A stretch of DNA of 64,000 nucleotides from Umezawaea tangerina (GTDB lineage: Bacteria > Actinomycetota > Actinomycetes > Mycobacteriales > Pseudonocardiaceae): assembly GCF_003002815.1 (NCBI RefSeq), contig NZ_PVTF01000007.1, positions 496,001 through 560,000 of the forward strand. Reading direction: 5' to 3'. The notes under the pieces were generated by a model. The model had not been told where the DNA came from, ran no database searches, and saw only the letters and a program-made list of their open reading frames with translations. Position 1 is the stretch's first letter; every line of letters starts with the position of its first letter. Shown here piece after piece: positions 1 to 8,680 of this stretch. The position numbers were made by a program, and so were the translations under genes.

Positions 1-1
1 C

Positions 2-460
2 TACATCTCGCTCACCAGGCCGCTGGACTGGTTCGCCGACATCGACTTCACCGACGCCGACGCGGTGGCCGAGCGGGTCGTGGCGGAGTTCGACGGCTGG
101 GCGCCGGAGCTGACCGCGCTCATCACCGACAGCGACACGCCACCGGTGCACCGCCCCTTCCACGCCCTGCCGCCGGGCAGCACCTGGGACCGGGTGCCGG
201 GGGCGACCCTGGTTGGCGACGCGGCCCACCTCGCGGCGCCGAACGGCGAGGGCGCCAACCTGGCGATGCTCGACGGCGCCGAGCTGGGCGAGGCCATCGC
301 CGCGCACCCCGACGACGTCGAGACCGCGTTCGCGGAGTACGAGCGCGCCATGTTCCCGCGCAGTGCCGACACCAACGCGCGGTTCGCGGGCGAGGCCGCC
401 GTCGAGGACCTGATCGCCTTCTTCGGCACCGCGGAGGTCGCGGGCTGGGGCGGCCGGTGA
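2..460 (+). CDS. FAD-dependent monooxygenase, TetX-like, C-terminal part (cut by window edge)
   Basis: The frame is open from the first codon of the window and ends at TGA 458-460, so only the last ~152 residues are present. They contain the second FAD-binding motif of class A flavoprotein monooxygenases (TLVGDAAHLAAPNGEGANLA), where the GD pair contacts the FAD ribityl chain. The sequence is strikingly similar to the complete monooxygenase at 11188-12345: both share the segment FDGWAPELTALIT and the order IDFTDADA, then GDAAHL, then AAHPDDVE. The two are clearly paralogues. By analogy it hydroxylates a small aromatic or polyketide-like substrate with NAD(P)H and O2. The substrate cannot be read from the sequence. 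Confidence 0.85.
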   Translation, partial: YISLTRPLDWFADIDFTDADAVAERVVAEFDGWAPELTALITDSDTPPVHRPFHALPPGSTWDRVPGATLVGDAAHLAAPNGEGANLAMLDGAELGEAIAAHPDDVETAFAEYERAMFPRSADTNARFAGEAAVEDLIAFFGTAEVAGWGGR

Positions 461-652
461 CCGACCACGGCCCGAGGTGGGGCTTCACGACCCACCCGTC
501 CGAGCCGTCGCCGTCCTTCGTGGACACGACCCCGGCGCGTCAGCGGCGATCGAGGCCACCGGACCCCGGTGACTCCGCGGACCTGCCGCTGTCCGGGTGA
601 CGCGGCCTTCTCCACCGGCACATCGACGAACTTCGAAGAAGGGGGAACTCCC

Positions 653-2188
653 ATGCACGACGTACTGGTCGTGGGCGCGGGCCCGGTCGGCCTGTTCCTC
701 GCCTGCGAGCTGGGCCTCGCGGGCTGCTCCGTCCTGGTGCTCGAACGCGAGCCCGAGCCCACCACCCCGTGGAGGGCCTACCCGTTGGGGATGCGGGGCC
801 TGTCCGCCGGGTCGGTCGAGGCTTTCCACCGCCGCGGGATGCTGCCGCGGCTGCTGACGGCGTCGGGCGGCAACGCCGCTCCCGGCACCGACCTCGACGT
901 CGAGTCGGCCGCCGCCGAGGACGAGGCACCGCCGCCCCGCAGTGCGGGCCACTTCGGTGGGATGATGCTCGACCCGGCCGACGTCGACGTCGACAGCCTG
1001 CCGTTCCGGCTCCCCGGCCCCGCGCTGGAGGGCGTGATGACCAGCCTGGAGGCGGTCGAGTCCGTGCTGGCCGAGCGGGCCGCGAAGCTCGGCGTGGAGA
1101 TCAGGCGCGGCGTGGCCGTCTCGGCCGTCACCCAGGACGACGAGGGCGTCATCGCGCACGACGGTGAGCACGAGCACGCGGCGCGCTGGCTCGTCGGCTG
1201 CGACGGCGGGCGCAGCGCGGTGCGGGGTCTGGCGGGCTTCGACTTCGTCGGCACCGACCCGATGTTCACCGGCTACGTCATGCACGCCGACTCCCCCGAC
1301 GCCGAGCGGCTGCGCCAGGGGTTCACGCTGACCCCGAGGGGCATGTACCTGCGGATGCCATTCCCAGGGCACCTCGCCGTGCAGGACTTCGACGGCGGCG
1401 CCTACGACCGGTCGCGGCCGCCGACCCGCGAGCACCTCCAGGAGGTCATGCGCCGGGTGTCCGGTGTGGACGTGACGCTGGACGGGATCCGCCTCGCCTC
1501 GACGTTCACCGACCGGGCGATGCAGACCACCACCTACCGCAGGGGACGCGTGCTGCTCGCGGGCGACGCCGCCCACATCCACTCCCCGTTGGGAGGCCAG
1601 GGGCTCAACCTGGGCATCGGTGACGCCGTGAACCTCGGGTGGAAGCTCGCGGCCACCGTGCGAGGCGACGCCCCCGACGGCCTCCTGGACACCTACACCG
1701 CCGAACGCCACCCGGTCGGCGCGCGGGTGCTGGACTGGTCGCGCGCCCAGGTGGCCGCCATCGCGCCGGGTCCCCACACCCCGGCGCTGCTGGGCGTGCT
1801 GCGCGACCTGCTCGGGACCCGCGACGGGACGACCTACGTGCACGACCGGCTGTCCGGGCTGTCGATCCGCTACGACCTCGGCGAGGACGACCCGCTGGTC
1901 GGCCGCAACGCCCCGGAGTTCCGGCTCCGGGAGGGCACCCGCTTGGGCGACCTGCTCCAGGACGGCCGGGGCGTGGTGCTCGACTTCACCGCCGACCACC
2001 GCCTCCGCGACTCGGCGGCGGGCTGGGAGGACCGGATCCGGTACGTCGCCGGACCCGCCAGGAACGACCTCGGCCACGGCGCCGTGCTCGTCCGCCCCGA
2101 CGGCGTCGTCGCCTGGGCGGGTGACCGCGAGCCGGACCGGGAGGCGTTCGGGCGGGCCGCCCGCCGGTGGTTCGGCGAGCCGGTGTGA
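653..2188 (+). CDS. FAD-dependent aromatic hydroxylase (FAD_binding_3 family)
   Basis: This 511-residue protein has all hallmarks of class A flavin monooxygenases. It has an N-terminal dinucleotide fold (GAGPVG at residues ~8-13), the DG motif (VGCDGGRSAVR), and the GD motif in LLAGDAAHIHSPLGGQGLNLG. A C-terminal thioredoxin-like domain ends in VLVRPDGVVAWAGD, as in polyketide and pentachlorophenol-type hydroxylases. I chose ATG 653 because a purine-rich GAAGAAGGGGG lies just upstream and the Rossmann strand starts right after it; an in-frame start at 569 gives an implausible leader. A hairpin follows the stop. The paralogue at 14689 (minus strand) has the same layout. The substrate is unknown. 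Confidence 0.9.
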   Translation: MHDVLVVGAGPVGLFLACELGLAGCSVLVLEREPEPTTPWRAYPLGMRGLSAGSVEAFHRRGMLPRLLTASGGNAAPGTDLDVESAAAEDEAPPPRSAGHFGGMMLDPADVDVDSLPFRLPGPALEGVMTSLEAVESVLAERAAKLGVEIRRGVAVSAVTQDDEGVIAHDGEHEHAARWLVGCDGGRSAVRGLAGFDFVGTDPMFTGYVMHADSPDAERLRQGFTLTPRGMYLRMPFPGHLAVQDFDGGAYDRSRPPTREHLQEVMRRVSGVDVTLDGIRLASTFTDRAMQTTTYRRGRVLLAGDAAHIHSPLGGQGLNLGIGDAVNLGWKLAATVRGDAPDGLLDTYTAERHPVGARVLDWSRAQVAAIAPGPHTPALLGVLRDLLGTRDGTTYVHDRLSGLSIRYDLGEDDPLVGRNAPEFRLREGTRLGDLLQDGRGVVLDFTADHRLRDSAAGWEDRIRYVAGPARNDLGHGAVLVRPDGVVAWAGDREPDREAFGRAARRWFGEPV

Positions 2189-2192
2189 GCCA

Positions 2193-2225
2193 GGGGCCCG
2201 TCCGCGGACGACGTGGACGGGCCCC
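2193..2225. terminator. Bidirectional hairpin between convergent genes
   Basis: GGGGCCCGTCC at 2193-2203 pairs perfectly with GGACGGGCCCC at 2215-2225 across an 11-nt loop. It sits 4 nt after the monooxygenase stop and 6 nt before the end of the convergent reductase gene, the position expected of a shared terminator. There is no T-tract, which is normal in GC-rich actinomycetes. Confidence 0.6.
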
Positions 2226-2231
2226 GCCGCG

Positions 2232-2969
2232 CTACAGCCGGAACCCGGCGGGCCCGCGCACCGCGGCGGCGGCCAGGTCCTCCACCCGCGCCGCGGACAC
2301 GGGCACGCCGGGTGCTGCCTGGACCCACGCCACGAGCTCGGGCACGGAGAGGTCCGCGGGCGGCGTGCCGACGTAGGGCATGCAGTAGAGCGGGGTGTTG
2401 GGCTCGCCGCGCCAGCTGTCCGCGAGCCCGCCGAGGTCCACCGCGTCGAAGCCGAGGGCGTCCAGCAGCGCCGCCACCTCCGCCTTGGCGGCCGGGTCGT
2501 CGCCGGACAGCGGCAGCGCGGTCCGGTCCGGGGCGCCGGTCGGGAGGCGCAGGTCCAGCAGCTGCTTCGGGCCGATCGAGTGGAACGCCTTCACGACGCG
2601 CGAGTCCGCCAGATGGCGCTGCACCAGCCCGCTGGAGGTCAGCTCGTCGCCGTCCAGCTCCGCGGACCGCCACGCCGGGGTCGGCACGTAGTTCATCGGG
2701 TCGATGACGGTCTTGCCCGCCAGCTCCGCGCGGGGCAGCCGTTCGTGGACGGACAGCGGCACGGCGGCGAGGACGAGGTCGGCGGCGCGCGCCGCCTCGG
2801 CGGGGGTGGCCGCGCGGGCCTGGTCGCCGAGCCCGGCGATCAGGGCGGTCAGCGTCTCCGGGCCGCGCGAGTTGGCCAGGACGACCTCCAGGCCCGCGTC
2901 GACGGCGAGCCGGGCGACCCCTGCGCCGACCGAGCCGGTGCCGATGATGCCGACGGTTGTTGTACTCAC
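2232..2969 (-). CDS. NADPH-dependent F420 reductase-like protein
   Basis: The 245-residue product starts with a Rossmann fold (VGIIGTGSVGAGVARLAV) followed by LANSRGPETL, the NADP-phosphate-binding stretch typical of F420H2:NADP oxidoreductases and their relatives (F420_oxidored family). Such enzymes exchange hydride between F420 and NADP; some relatives act on other substrates. The start is GTG at 2969, with GGAG about 10 nt upstream; the longer frame to 3011 would add an unstructured leader. The gene diverges from the LysR regulator at 3082 and the two share a 112-bp promoter region with a LysR-type palindrome, so control by that regulator is likely. Confidence 0.8.
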   Translation of the reverse strand: MSTTTVGIIGTGSVGAGVARLAVDAGLEVVLANSRGPETLTALIAGLGDQARAATPAEAARAADLVLAAVPLSVHERLPRAELAGKTVIDPMNYVPTPAWRSAELDGDELTSSGLVQRHLADSRVVKAFHSIGPKQLLDLRLPTGAPDRTALPLSGDDPAAKAEVAALLDALGFDAVDLGGLADSWRGEPNTPLYCMPYVGTPPADLSVPELVAWVQAAPGVPVSAARVEDLAAAAVRGPAGFRL

Positions 2970-3055
2970 GTTCGGGTTCTCCGTTCGGGTGGGGCTTCCG
3001 CCCAATCCCATCCGGAGCGGTCCTAGCCGACAACGGCCGTTCCGGCTCGGCAGTG

Positions 3056-3070
3056 ATCACATCGTGTGAT
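3056..3070. promoter_or_regulatory. LysR-type operator (T-N11-A palindrome)
   Basis: ATCACA-TCG-TGTGAT is a perfect 6-3-6 inverted repeat with the T-N11-A spacing of LysR boxes (T3057, A3069). It ends 11 nt before the LysR start codon, in the intergenic region shared with the divergent reductase gene. Autorepression plus activation of the reductase is the usual logic of this layout. Confidence 0.55.
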
Positions 3071-3081
3071 AGATCAGAGGA

Positions 3082-3930
3082 GTGGAACTCAGGGCGCTGC
3101 ACTACTTCGTGACCGTGGCCGAGGAGCTGCACTTCGGCCGGGCCGCCGAGCGGCTGCGGATCGTGCAGCCCGCGGTGAGCCAGCAGATCACCCGGCTGGA
3201 GAGCGAGCTCGGCGCGCGCCTGTTCGACCGCACCTCACGCCGGGTGCGGCTCACCCCGGCCGGTGAACGGGTGCTCGTCACGGCCCGCGCGACCCTGGCC
3301 GCGGCGGCGCGCGTGCGGGTGGTCGCCAGGGAGTCGGCCGCGTCCCTGCGGATCGGGATGGCGACCTGCTTCACCCCGCGCGTCGACCGCGCGCTCACCC
3401 GCCTGCGCGAGGGCGGACAGCTCGCCGAGCCGACCCTGGTCGACCTGCCGGTGCCCGCGCGGCTGGACGCCGTCCGCGACGGCGAGCTGGACCTGGCACT
3501 GGTCCGCGGCACCCTCACGTCCACCGCGATGACGGTCGTGCGCGCCTGGTCCGAGCCCGTCCACGTGGTGCTGTCCCGCGAGCACCGCGCCGCGGGCAAG
3601 CCCGCCGTCGGGCTGCACGACCTCGACCCCGACGGCCTGCGGCTCCTCACCCGCGCGGCCGACCCGCCGATGCACGACGCGGTGCTGGCCGCCCTTCCGG
3701 AGGCACCGCGGCGCCCACCCGTCGTGGACACGCTCAACGTGCTGGTCGAGGTGGGCCAGGACCCGGAGGGCTGGACGCTGCTGCCCGTCGAGCAGACCAC
3801 CGGGTCCGACTCCGCGCGGCTGGTCCAGGTGCCGCTCGACCCGCCGCTGAGCGTCGACGGCTCCGTCGTGACGCCCCTCGCCACGCCCGCGGCGCGCGTG
3901 GCGTCCTACGTGGCGGCGTTCGGGGACTGA
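3082..3930 (+). CDS. LysR family transcriptional regulator
   Basis: The protein has 282 residues, the usual LysR size. The N-terminal winged helix-turn-helix reads LHYFVTVAEELHFGRAAERL, then QPAVSQQITRLE and a wing with LTPAGE. The rest is a periplasmic-binding-protein-like effector domain. The GTG start at 3082 follows CAGAGG. Its 3' end overlaps the convergent terpene synthase gene by 25 bp. A T-N11-A palindrome lies immediately upstream. The inducer is unknown; the likely target is the divergent F420-reductase-like gene. Confidence 0.9.
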   Translation: MELRALHYFVTVAEELHFGRAAERLRIVQPAVSQQITRLESELGARLFDRTSRRVRLTPAGERVLVTARATLAAAARVRVVARESAASLRIGMATCFTPRVDRALTRLREGGQLAEPTLVDLPVPARLDAVRDGELDLALVRGTLTSTAMTVVRAWSEPVHVVLSREHRAAGKPAVGLHDLDPDGLRLLTRAADPPMHDAVLAALPEAPRRPPVVDTLNVLVEVGQDPEGWTLLPVEQTTGSDSARLVQVPLDPPLSVDGSVVTPLATPAARVASYVAAFGD

Positions 3931-4994
3931 GCGCCCTCCTCGATCTCGTCCCACCACCAGGCGATACCGGGGATGGGCGGCGCGGTCGGGTCCGCGTCGG
4001 ACGGCACGTCGGCCCACGGCGAGGACGTCCGCTCGCCGTGCTCCGCGCGGCGGTAGCGCGGGACGCGGGCGCTCCACTCCAGGTTCCCGCGGACGAGGTG
4101 GTCGAGCTGGCTCAGGTGCCGCCGCACCGGGTCGCCGCCCCGTGCCCCGATCCGACGGCGCAGCCGCAGGTACCGGCACATGATCCGGTCGTGCAAGGCT
4201 ACGGCGCGCCGGACCGCCTCCGGCGCGTCGCAGCCGTCCTCGTGCCCGATCACGCCGACGATGTTGGACTCCAGCACGTCGTGCTCGGTCTCCTTCGACA
4301 GCGAGTACAGGTCGTTGCCGATCGTGACGAGCATGTTGGCCGCCTGCGTGGCGGCGCGGACCTCGGGCCGTTCACGGTCCTCGTCGGGCAGGTAAGTGCC
4401 CTCCGCGATCTCGATCAGCGACCCGGTCAGCCTCATCGCGCGGTCGCGGGGACCGAGGTTGACGTAGTCGGCGAGCGACGGCATCGACCCGGAGACCCGG
4501 TAGGAGGTCAGGCAGGCGACCGCGAAGAACCACTCCATGTTGCCCTCGACCCACCGGCGGACCACCGCGGCGGGCACGGCGGCCCGCGCGCGGGCGGACA
4601 GGTCGCGGAACCCGGCCGAGAACGGGTCGTCGGCGGCCACCTCCGGGTGGTCCAGGTTGGGCATCAGCCGCATCATCAGCGGGATCAGGACCCCCGGCCG
4701 CTCGACCAGCGCGCCCGCGTCGAACCTGCAGTCGTCGATGGCGAAACCCAGGTGCGTCCAGTCCGAGACGATCTGCAGCCGCTCCTCGCTGCCGAAGGGC
4801 GCGATCCGGCACGCCCACTCCGCGGCGCGGGTGCGGATCATGTGCTCCCGCAGGCCTTCCTGCTCGAACAGCCCCAGCCCGTCCAGCCAGGCGATGCTGC
4901 GCCGTCCGATGTCGGCGGCGAGCGGGTGCACGGCGGAGGGGAGCGGGCAGTAGAGGGGCGGCACCTCCGGCGCGGCCGTGCGCACGGCGGTCAT
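3906..4994 (-). CDS. Class I terpene synthase
   Basis: The 362-residue product has the size of bacterial sesquiterpene cyclases. The Mg-binding aspartate-rich motif reads DDCRFD at residues ~87-92 and the second metal site (NSE triad) reads NDLYSLSKE at ~227-235; both are in the expected places. It therefore ionises and cyclises a prenyl diphosphate, most likely farnesyl diphosphate. The product cannot be inferred. The ATG at 4994 overlaps the stop of the upstream P450 by 4 bp (ATGA), so the two are translationally coupled and the P450 probably oxidises the terpene. A C residue inside the Asp motif and its D-D-x-x-x-D spacing differ from the classic DDxxD. Confidence 0.92.
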   Translation of the reverse strand: MTAVRTAAPEVPPLYCPLPSAVHPLAADIGRRSIAWLDGLGLFEQEGLREHMIRTRAAEWACRIAPFGSEERLQIVSDWTHLGFAIDDCRFDAGALVERPGVLIPLMMRLMPNLDHPEVAADDPFSAGFRDLSARARAAVPAAVVRRWVEGNMEWFFAVACLTSYRVSGSMPSLADYVNLGPRDRAMRLTGSLIEIAEGTYLPDEDRERPEVRAATQAANMLVTIGNDLYSLSKETEHDVLESNIVGVIGHEDGCDAPEAVRRAVALHDRIMCRYLRLRRRIGARGGDPVRRHLSQLDHLVRGNLEWSARVPRYRRAEHGERTSSPWADVPSDADPTAPPIPGIAWWWDEIEEGAQSPNAAT

Positions 4995-6346
4995 CGGCCG
5001 GTCCCGCTCGGGGTCATGACCAGCCGGTGGGGGTGGATGGTCACCCGCGGCACCGGTCGGGGGACGACGGCGGGGTCGGGGACCATCCGCCACCTCCTGG
5101 TCGTCTCCGCCAGGATGATGACCATCTCGCTCCAGGCGAACGACTCGCCCACGCACTGCCGCGCCCCGCCGCCGAACGGCTGGAACGCCGTCCGCGGGAT
5201 CGACCGCGCCCGCTCCGGCGACCACCGGTCGGGGTCGAAGGCCGCGGGATCCGGGTACACCACGGGATCGCGGTGCAGGATGTACGGGCTGAACACGACG
5301 GTGGCGCCCTGCGGCAGGTCGAACCCGCCCAGGCTGGCGGGCGCCGTCACGGTCCTGGTCAGCAGCCACGCCGGGCCGTAGAGCCGCATCGCCTCGTGCA
5401 CCACCCGCCGGGTGTAGGTCAGCGACCCGAGGTCCGCGCCGACCAGCGGCCGTCCGGGCGCCACCTCGTCGAGCTCGGCGACGATCCGGTCGCGGACGGC
5501 GGGGTGACGGCCGATCTCGTGCAGTGCCCAGAGGACGGTCGCGGTCGACGCCTGGCCGTTGGTGGTCACGAACGTGATCACCTCGTCCTCCAGCTGGCGC
5601 CTGCTCATCGGCTGCCCCGTGTCCGGGTCGCGGGCGTCCAGCAGCAGGTCGAGCAACCCCTTGTCCCGCAAGGGGCGCCGGTGTTCGTCGACGAGGTCGC
5701 CGATGGCGTCGCGCAGCTCCGTGAAGCTGTCGCGCTGGCGGCGTTGCGTCGGTGTGGGGACCGAGCCGAGCCACGGCGGCAGGATGGTCGCCCGGATCGT
5801 CCCCGCCATCACGTCCGGCAGCACCCGCTGGATCCGGCGCCGGGTCGCCTCGGGCGGTTCGGTTCCCAGCAGCGCGGCCAGGAACACCGACAGCGTCAGC
5901 TCCTGCATGTCGTCGTGGAGCTCGCGCGGCTCGCCCGCCGCCCACCCGTCCACGACGGACCTGGCGACCTCGATCATGGTGTCGCCGCGGCCCGCGATGA
6001 AGGCCCGGCTGAACATCGGCTGCACCAGCCTGCGCTGGGTGCGGTGCAGGTCGCCGTCGGCCACGGTCGCCAAGCCGTTGCCCGCGAACCGGCTCAGCGC
6101 CTCGATCAGCCTGCCGCCCTTGCCGAAGGAGGACGCCTGCGCGGTCAGCATCTCGTGCGTGAGGCCCGCGTCGGTGACGACGAACACCGGGATGCGGCCG
6201 AGCATGATCCGCACGACGGGGCCGTGGCGGCGCAGCGAGTCCATGAACGCCAACGGGTGTCTCAACAGGGGCACGACGTGCCCGAGCAGCGGTGCGCCGC
6301 CCGGCGCGAGAGGAGGGGCACTGGTGGAGGTGGCGGTCGCCTTCAT
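4991..6346 (-). CDS. Cytochrome P450 coupled to terpene synthase
   Basis: This 451-residue P450 has the heme-binding signature FGGGARQCVG (Cys near residue 397) and the K-helix ExxR in HEAMRLYG. The I-helix, which normally reads (A/G)GxxTT with an acid before the Thr, instead reads TTNGQASTATVLW, so the acidic partner of proton delivery is replaced by Ala. ATG 6346 is preceded by GAGGAG at good spacing. The stop overlaps the terpene synthase start (ATGA), forming a two-gene operon with P450 first. The likely role is hydroxylation or multistep oxidation of the cyclised terpene with a ferredoxin partner not encoded here. Confidence 0.92.
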   Translation of the reverse strand: MKATATSTSAPPLAPGGAPLLGHVVPLLRHPLAFMDSLRRHGPVVRIMLGRIPVFVVTDAGLTHEMLTAQASSFGKGGRLIEALSRFAGNGLATVADGDLHRTQRRLVQPMFSRAFIAGRGDTMIEVARSVVDGWAAGEPRELHDDMQELTLSVFLAALLGTEPPEATRRRIQRVLPDVMAGTIRATILPPWLGSVPTPTQRRQRDSFTELRDAIGDLVDEHRRPLRDKGLLDLLLDARDPDTGQPMSRRQLEDEVITFVTTNGQASTATVLWALHEIGRHPAVRDRIVAELDEVAPGRPLVGADLGSLTYTRRVVHEAMRLYGPAWLLTRTVTAPASLGGFDLPQGATVVFSPYILHRDPVVYPDPAAFDPDRWSPERARSIPRTAFQPFGGGARQCVGESFAWSEMVIILAETTRRWRMVPDPAVVPRPVPRVTIHPHRLVMTPSGTGR

Positions 6347-6789
6347 GAACCGGGCTCCTCACTCGGCGCCGTCCACCCGGCCGTGGGGCGCGGGAGGTCA
6401 GAGCCGTGCTTCGGGGGGTGGTGCGAACGGGCCGCCGCGAACGTAAGCGAGGCCGTCGCGGGTCCGCAATGATCTGTCCGGCTGAGCAGGAATGCCCGTT
6501 TTCGCTGGTGGGACTGGGTTTTCGGCACGGCTTCCCGGTGCTGCGGGCGGCCTGGCGAGTTCCTGCCACGGATGTCGTTGCGCCACGGGGCTTTCCCTGC
6601 TCGGGCTGGTGTTGCGTCGAGGGCAAGACGGTGCGGTCAGGCCGAGGTAGACCGGGTGGCGGGCGCGACTCCCGGTCGGTCCGGGGTGGCGGTGGTGGGG
6701 CTCGGGGCCCGACGGGGTCCCGCAGCGTCCTGATCGACGTCCGGCGAACCTGAGTACAGTCGGATCGGAGATCACCAGCGGAGGTCGAC
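6347..6789. other. Intergenic region without a convincing gene
   Basis: This 443-bp stretch separates the P450 operon from the small DUF1059 gene. Open frames exist on both strands but lack ribosome sites, codon-position bias or recognisable motifs. It must hold the promoter of the P450/terpene synthase operon (leftward) and that of the small gene (rightward; TACAGT at 6755-6760 is a possible -10). Confidence 0.5.
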
Positions 6790-6936
6790 ATGAAGAAGAA
6801 CATCAGCTGCCCGTGCGGTGAGCGGATCACCGGCGACGACGAGGACGACCTCGTGGCGAAGACCCAGCAGCACCTCAAGGAGAACCACCCCGGCCACGAC
6901 TACTCGCGCGACGAGATCCTGTTCATGGCCTACTGA
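6790..6936 (+). CDS. Small DUF1059-like protein
   Basis: This 48-residue ORF starts MKKNISCPCGERITGDD and ends HPGHDYSRDEILFMAY. The CPCG pair near the N-terminus, the acidic patch and the NHPGHD segment fit the short DUF1059 family of actinobacteria, whose function is unknown. The ATG at 6790 has GGAGG seven nt upstream. It stands alone between the P450 promoter region and a convergent LysR gene 18 bp downstream. The two Cys and two His could bind a metal, but this is inference. Confidence 0.75.
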   Translation: MKKNISCPCGERITGDDEDDLVAKTQQHLKENHPGHDYSRDEILFMAY

Positions 6937-6954
6937 GCCGCGCCCGGCGCGGGC

Positions 6955-7791
6955 TCAGCGCTGCGTGGCGACGCGGACGAGGTCGGCCAGCGCCCGCGAG
7001 CGGCTGTGCGGCGGCCAGGCGATGACGGTCGTGACCGGCGGCGCGTCCAGCACCGGCACCGCGGTGAGGCCTTCGAGCAGGTTGGCGCGGCAGGAGTCGG
7101 GGAGCACCACGGTGGTGCGGCCCAGTGCGATCAGCTGGAACAGCTGCGTCTGGTTGTGCACCTCCGCGCCGGGGCCCTCCGGGTAGCTGCCGTCGGCGCG
7201 GGGCCAGCGGGCGAGCGGCAGGTCCGGCAGCGCGCTGACGTCGGCCGTCCGCAGATGCGACCTGCTCGCGAGCGGGTGCGAGGTCGGGAGCACCGCGACC
7301 TGGCTCTCGGTGGTCAGGATCTCGGTGTCCAGATCGGCCGTCGAGTCGAACGGCAGGTGCAGCAGCGCCACGTCGGCGCGCCCGTCGTGCAGCGGCCGCT
7401 GGGGTTGGGATTCGCACAGCAGCAGGTCGACGGCGACCGCGTCCGGTTCGGCGGCGTAGGCGTCGAGCAGCTTCGCCAGCAGCTCGCCGGAAGCGCCCGC
7501 CTTGGTGGCCAGGACCAACGACGGCCTGCTGGTCGCGGCCTGCTGGGTCCGCCGTTCGGTGGCGGCCAGCGCGCCGAGGATCGCGCGGCCCTCGGTCAGC
7601 AGCACGGACCCGGCCTCGGTCAACGAGACCTTGCGGCTGGTGCGTTCCAGCAGCGCGACCCCGAGCCGGTGTTCGAGCTGGGCGATCGTCCGCGACAACG
7701 GCGGCTGGGCGATGCCCAGCCGTTGGGCCGCCCGACCGAAGTGCAGCTCCTCGGCGACCGCGACGAAGTACCGCAACTCCCGCGTCTCCAC
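6955..7791 (-). CDS. LysR family transcriptional regulator
   Basis: The protein has 278 residues, with the N-terminal HTH ELRYFVAVAEELHFGRAAQ followed by QPPLSRTIAQLEHRLG, and a C-terminal substrate-binding-like domain. The start is GTG at 7791. It diverges from the SDR gene at 7887, and the 95-bp gap contains overlapping palindromes with T-N11-A geometry. By layout it probably controls that SDR and itself. The effector is unknown. Confidence 0.9.
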   Translation of the reverse strand: METRELRYFVAVAEELHFGRAAQRLGIAQPPLSRTIAQLEHRLGVALLERTSRKVSLTEAGSVLLTEGRAILGALAATERRTQQAATSRPSLVLATKAGASGELLAKLLDAYAAEPDAVAVDLLLCESQPQRPLHDGRADVALLHLPFDSTADLDTEILTTESQVAVLPTSHPLASRSHLRTADVSALPDLPLARWPRADGSYPEGPGAEVHNQTQLFQLIALGRTTVVLPDSCRANLLEGLTAVPVLDAPPVTTVIAWPPHSRSRALADLVRVATQR

Positions 7792-7807
7792 GGGTTTCAG
7801 CCTACCC

Positions 7808-7832
7808 GCGGATCGATATCCGCAGGGTATCG
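7808..7832. promoter_or_regulatory. LysR-type operator between LysR and SDR
   Basis: Two overlapping inverted repeats occur: GCGGAT-CGAT-ATCCGC (7808-7823) and CGATA-N9-TATCG (7814-7832). The second has T7817-N11-A7829, the LysR box. They lie 17-41 bp upstream of the LysR start, on the side shared with the divergent SDR. Confidence 0.5.
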
Positions 7833-7886
7833 TCGCACCACCCAGACGGTGTTGGTGTCCCGTCGGTGCGCGGTCACGATCGAGTC

Positions 7887-8606
7887 ATGAGTGAGCGGAC
7901 GATCGCGTTGGTCACCGGCGCGAACAAGGGGATCGGGTACGAGATCGCGGCGGGGCTGGGCGCGCTGGGGTGGAGCGTCGGGGTCGGGGCGCGGGACGGG
8001 CAGCGGCGCGATGACGCCGTGGAGAAGCTGCGCGCGGCGGGGGTGGACGCGTTCGGCGTGCCGCTGGACGTGACCGATGACGCGAGCGTGGCTGCCGCCG
8101 CGGCGTTGGTGGAGGAGCGTGCCGGGCGGTTGGACGTGCTGGTGAACAACGCGGGTGTCGCGGGGCCGTGGCCCGCTGTGCCGTCGACGATGTCGGTGGA
8201 CGCGGTGCGGGACGTGGTGGAGACGAACGTGCTCGGCGTGATCCGGGTGACCAACGCGATGTTGCCGCTGCTGCGGCGCTCCGGGAGCCCGCGGATTGTG
8301 AACCAGTCGAGCCATGTGGGGTCGTTGGCGTTGCAGACCGCGCCTGGTGTGGAGCTCGGTGGGGTGGACGGGGTGTATTCGCCGACGAAGACGTTCCTCA
8401 ACGCGGTGACCGTTCAGTACGCCAAGGAGCTGGTGGGGGTGAAGGTCAACTGTGCTTGTCCTGGGTATGTGGCGACGGAGTTGAACGGCTTTCGTGGGAC
8501 CAGTGCGGCGGAGGAGGGGGCTCGGGTGGCGATCCGGTTGGCGACTTTGCCGGATGACGGGCCGAGTGGGGGGTTGTTCGATGGTGCGGGGGTTGTGGCT
8601 TGGTAG
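7887..8606 (+). CDS. Short-chain dehydrogenase/reductase
   Basis: This 239-residue classical SDR has the cofactor motif TGANKGIG near residue 11, NNAG, a catalytic Ser in VNQSSHVGS, and the active-site pair YSPTK (Y-x-x-x-K). GANKGIG plus the short length resembles carbonyl-reductase-like SDRs. ATG 7887 is preferred over an upstream start at 7866 because the Rossmann strand begins just after it. The second half uses GGG, GTT and TTG codons heavily, unlike the C-rich codon ends of most neighbours. Control by the divergent LysR is likely. Confidence 0.9.
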   Translation: MSERTIALVTGANKGIGYEIAAGLGALGWSVGVGARDGQRRDDAVEKLRAAGVDAFGVPLDVTDDASVAAAAALVEERAGRLDVLVNNAGVAGPWPAVPSTMSVDAVRDVVETNVLGVIRVTNAMLPLLRRSGSPRIVNQSSHVGSLALQTAPGVELGGVDGVYSPTKTFLNAVTVQYAKELVGVKVNCACPGYVATELNGFRGTSAAEEGARVAIRLATLPDDGPSGGLFDGAGVVAW

Positions 8607-8680
8607 GGGGTGCTGGTGCCTCGGGCGGCTGTGGGGATTTGCTGTGTTGTCTCGCCCGGTGTCGCTACAGCGGACCTAGG

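Noticed and set aside
6406-6753. A 115-codon plus-strand ORF in the P450 upstream region
   Set aside because: No ribosome site, no codon-position bias, no recognisable motif; overlapping frames on the other strand are equally open.
3906-6878. A single 990-codon frame spanning the terpene synthase and P450
   Set aside because: Only its last 362 codons are the real terpene synthase. The upstream part is out of frame with the P450, which has its own start and motifs.
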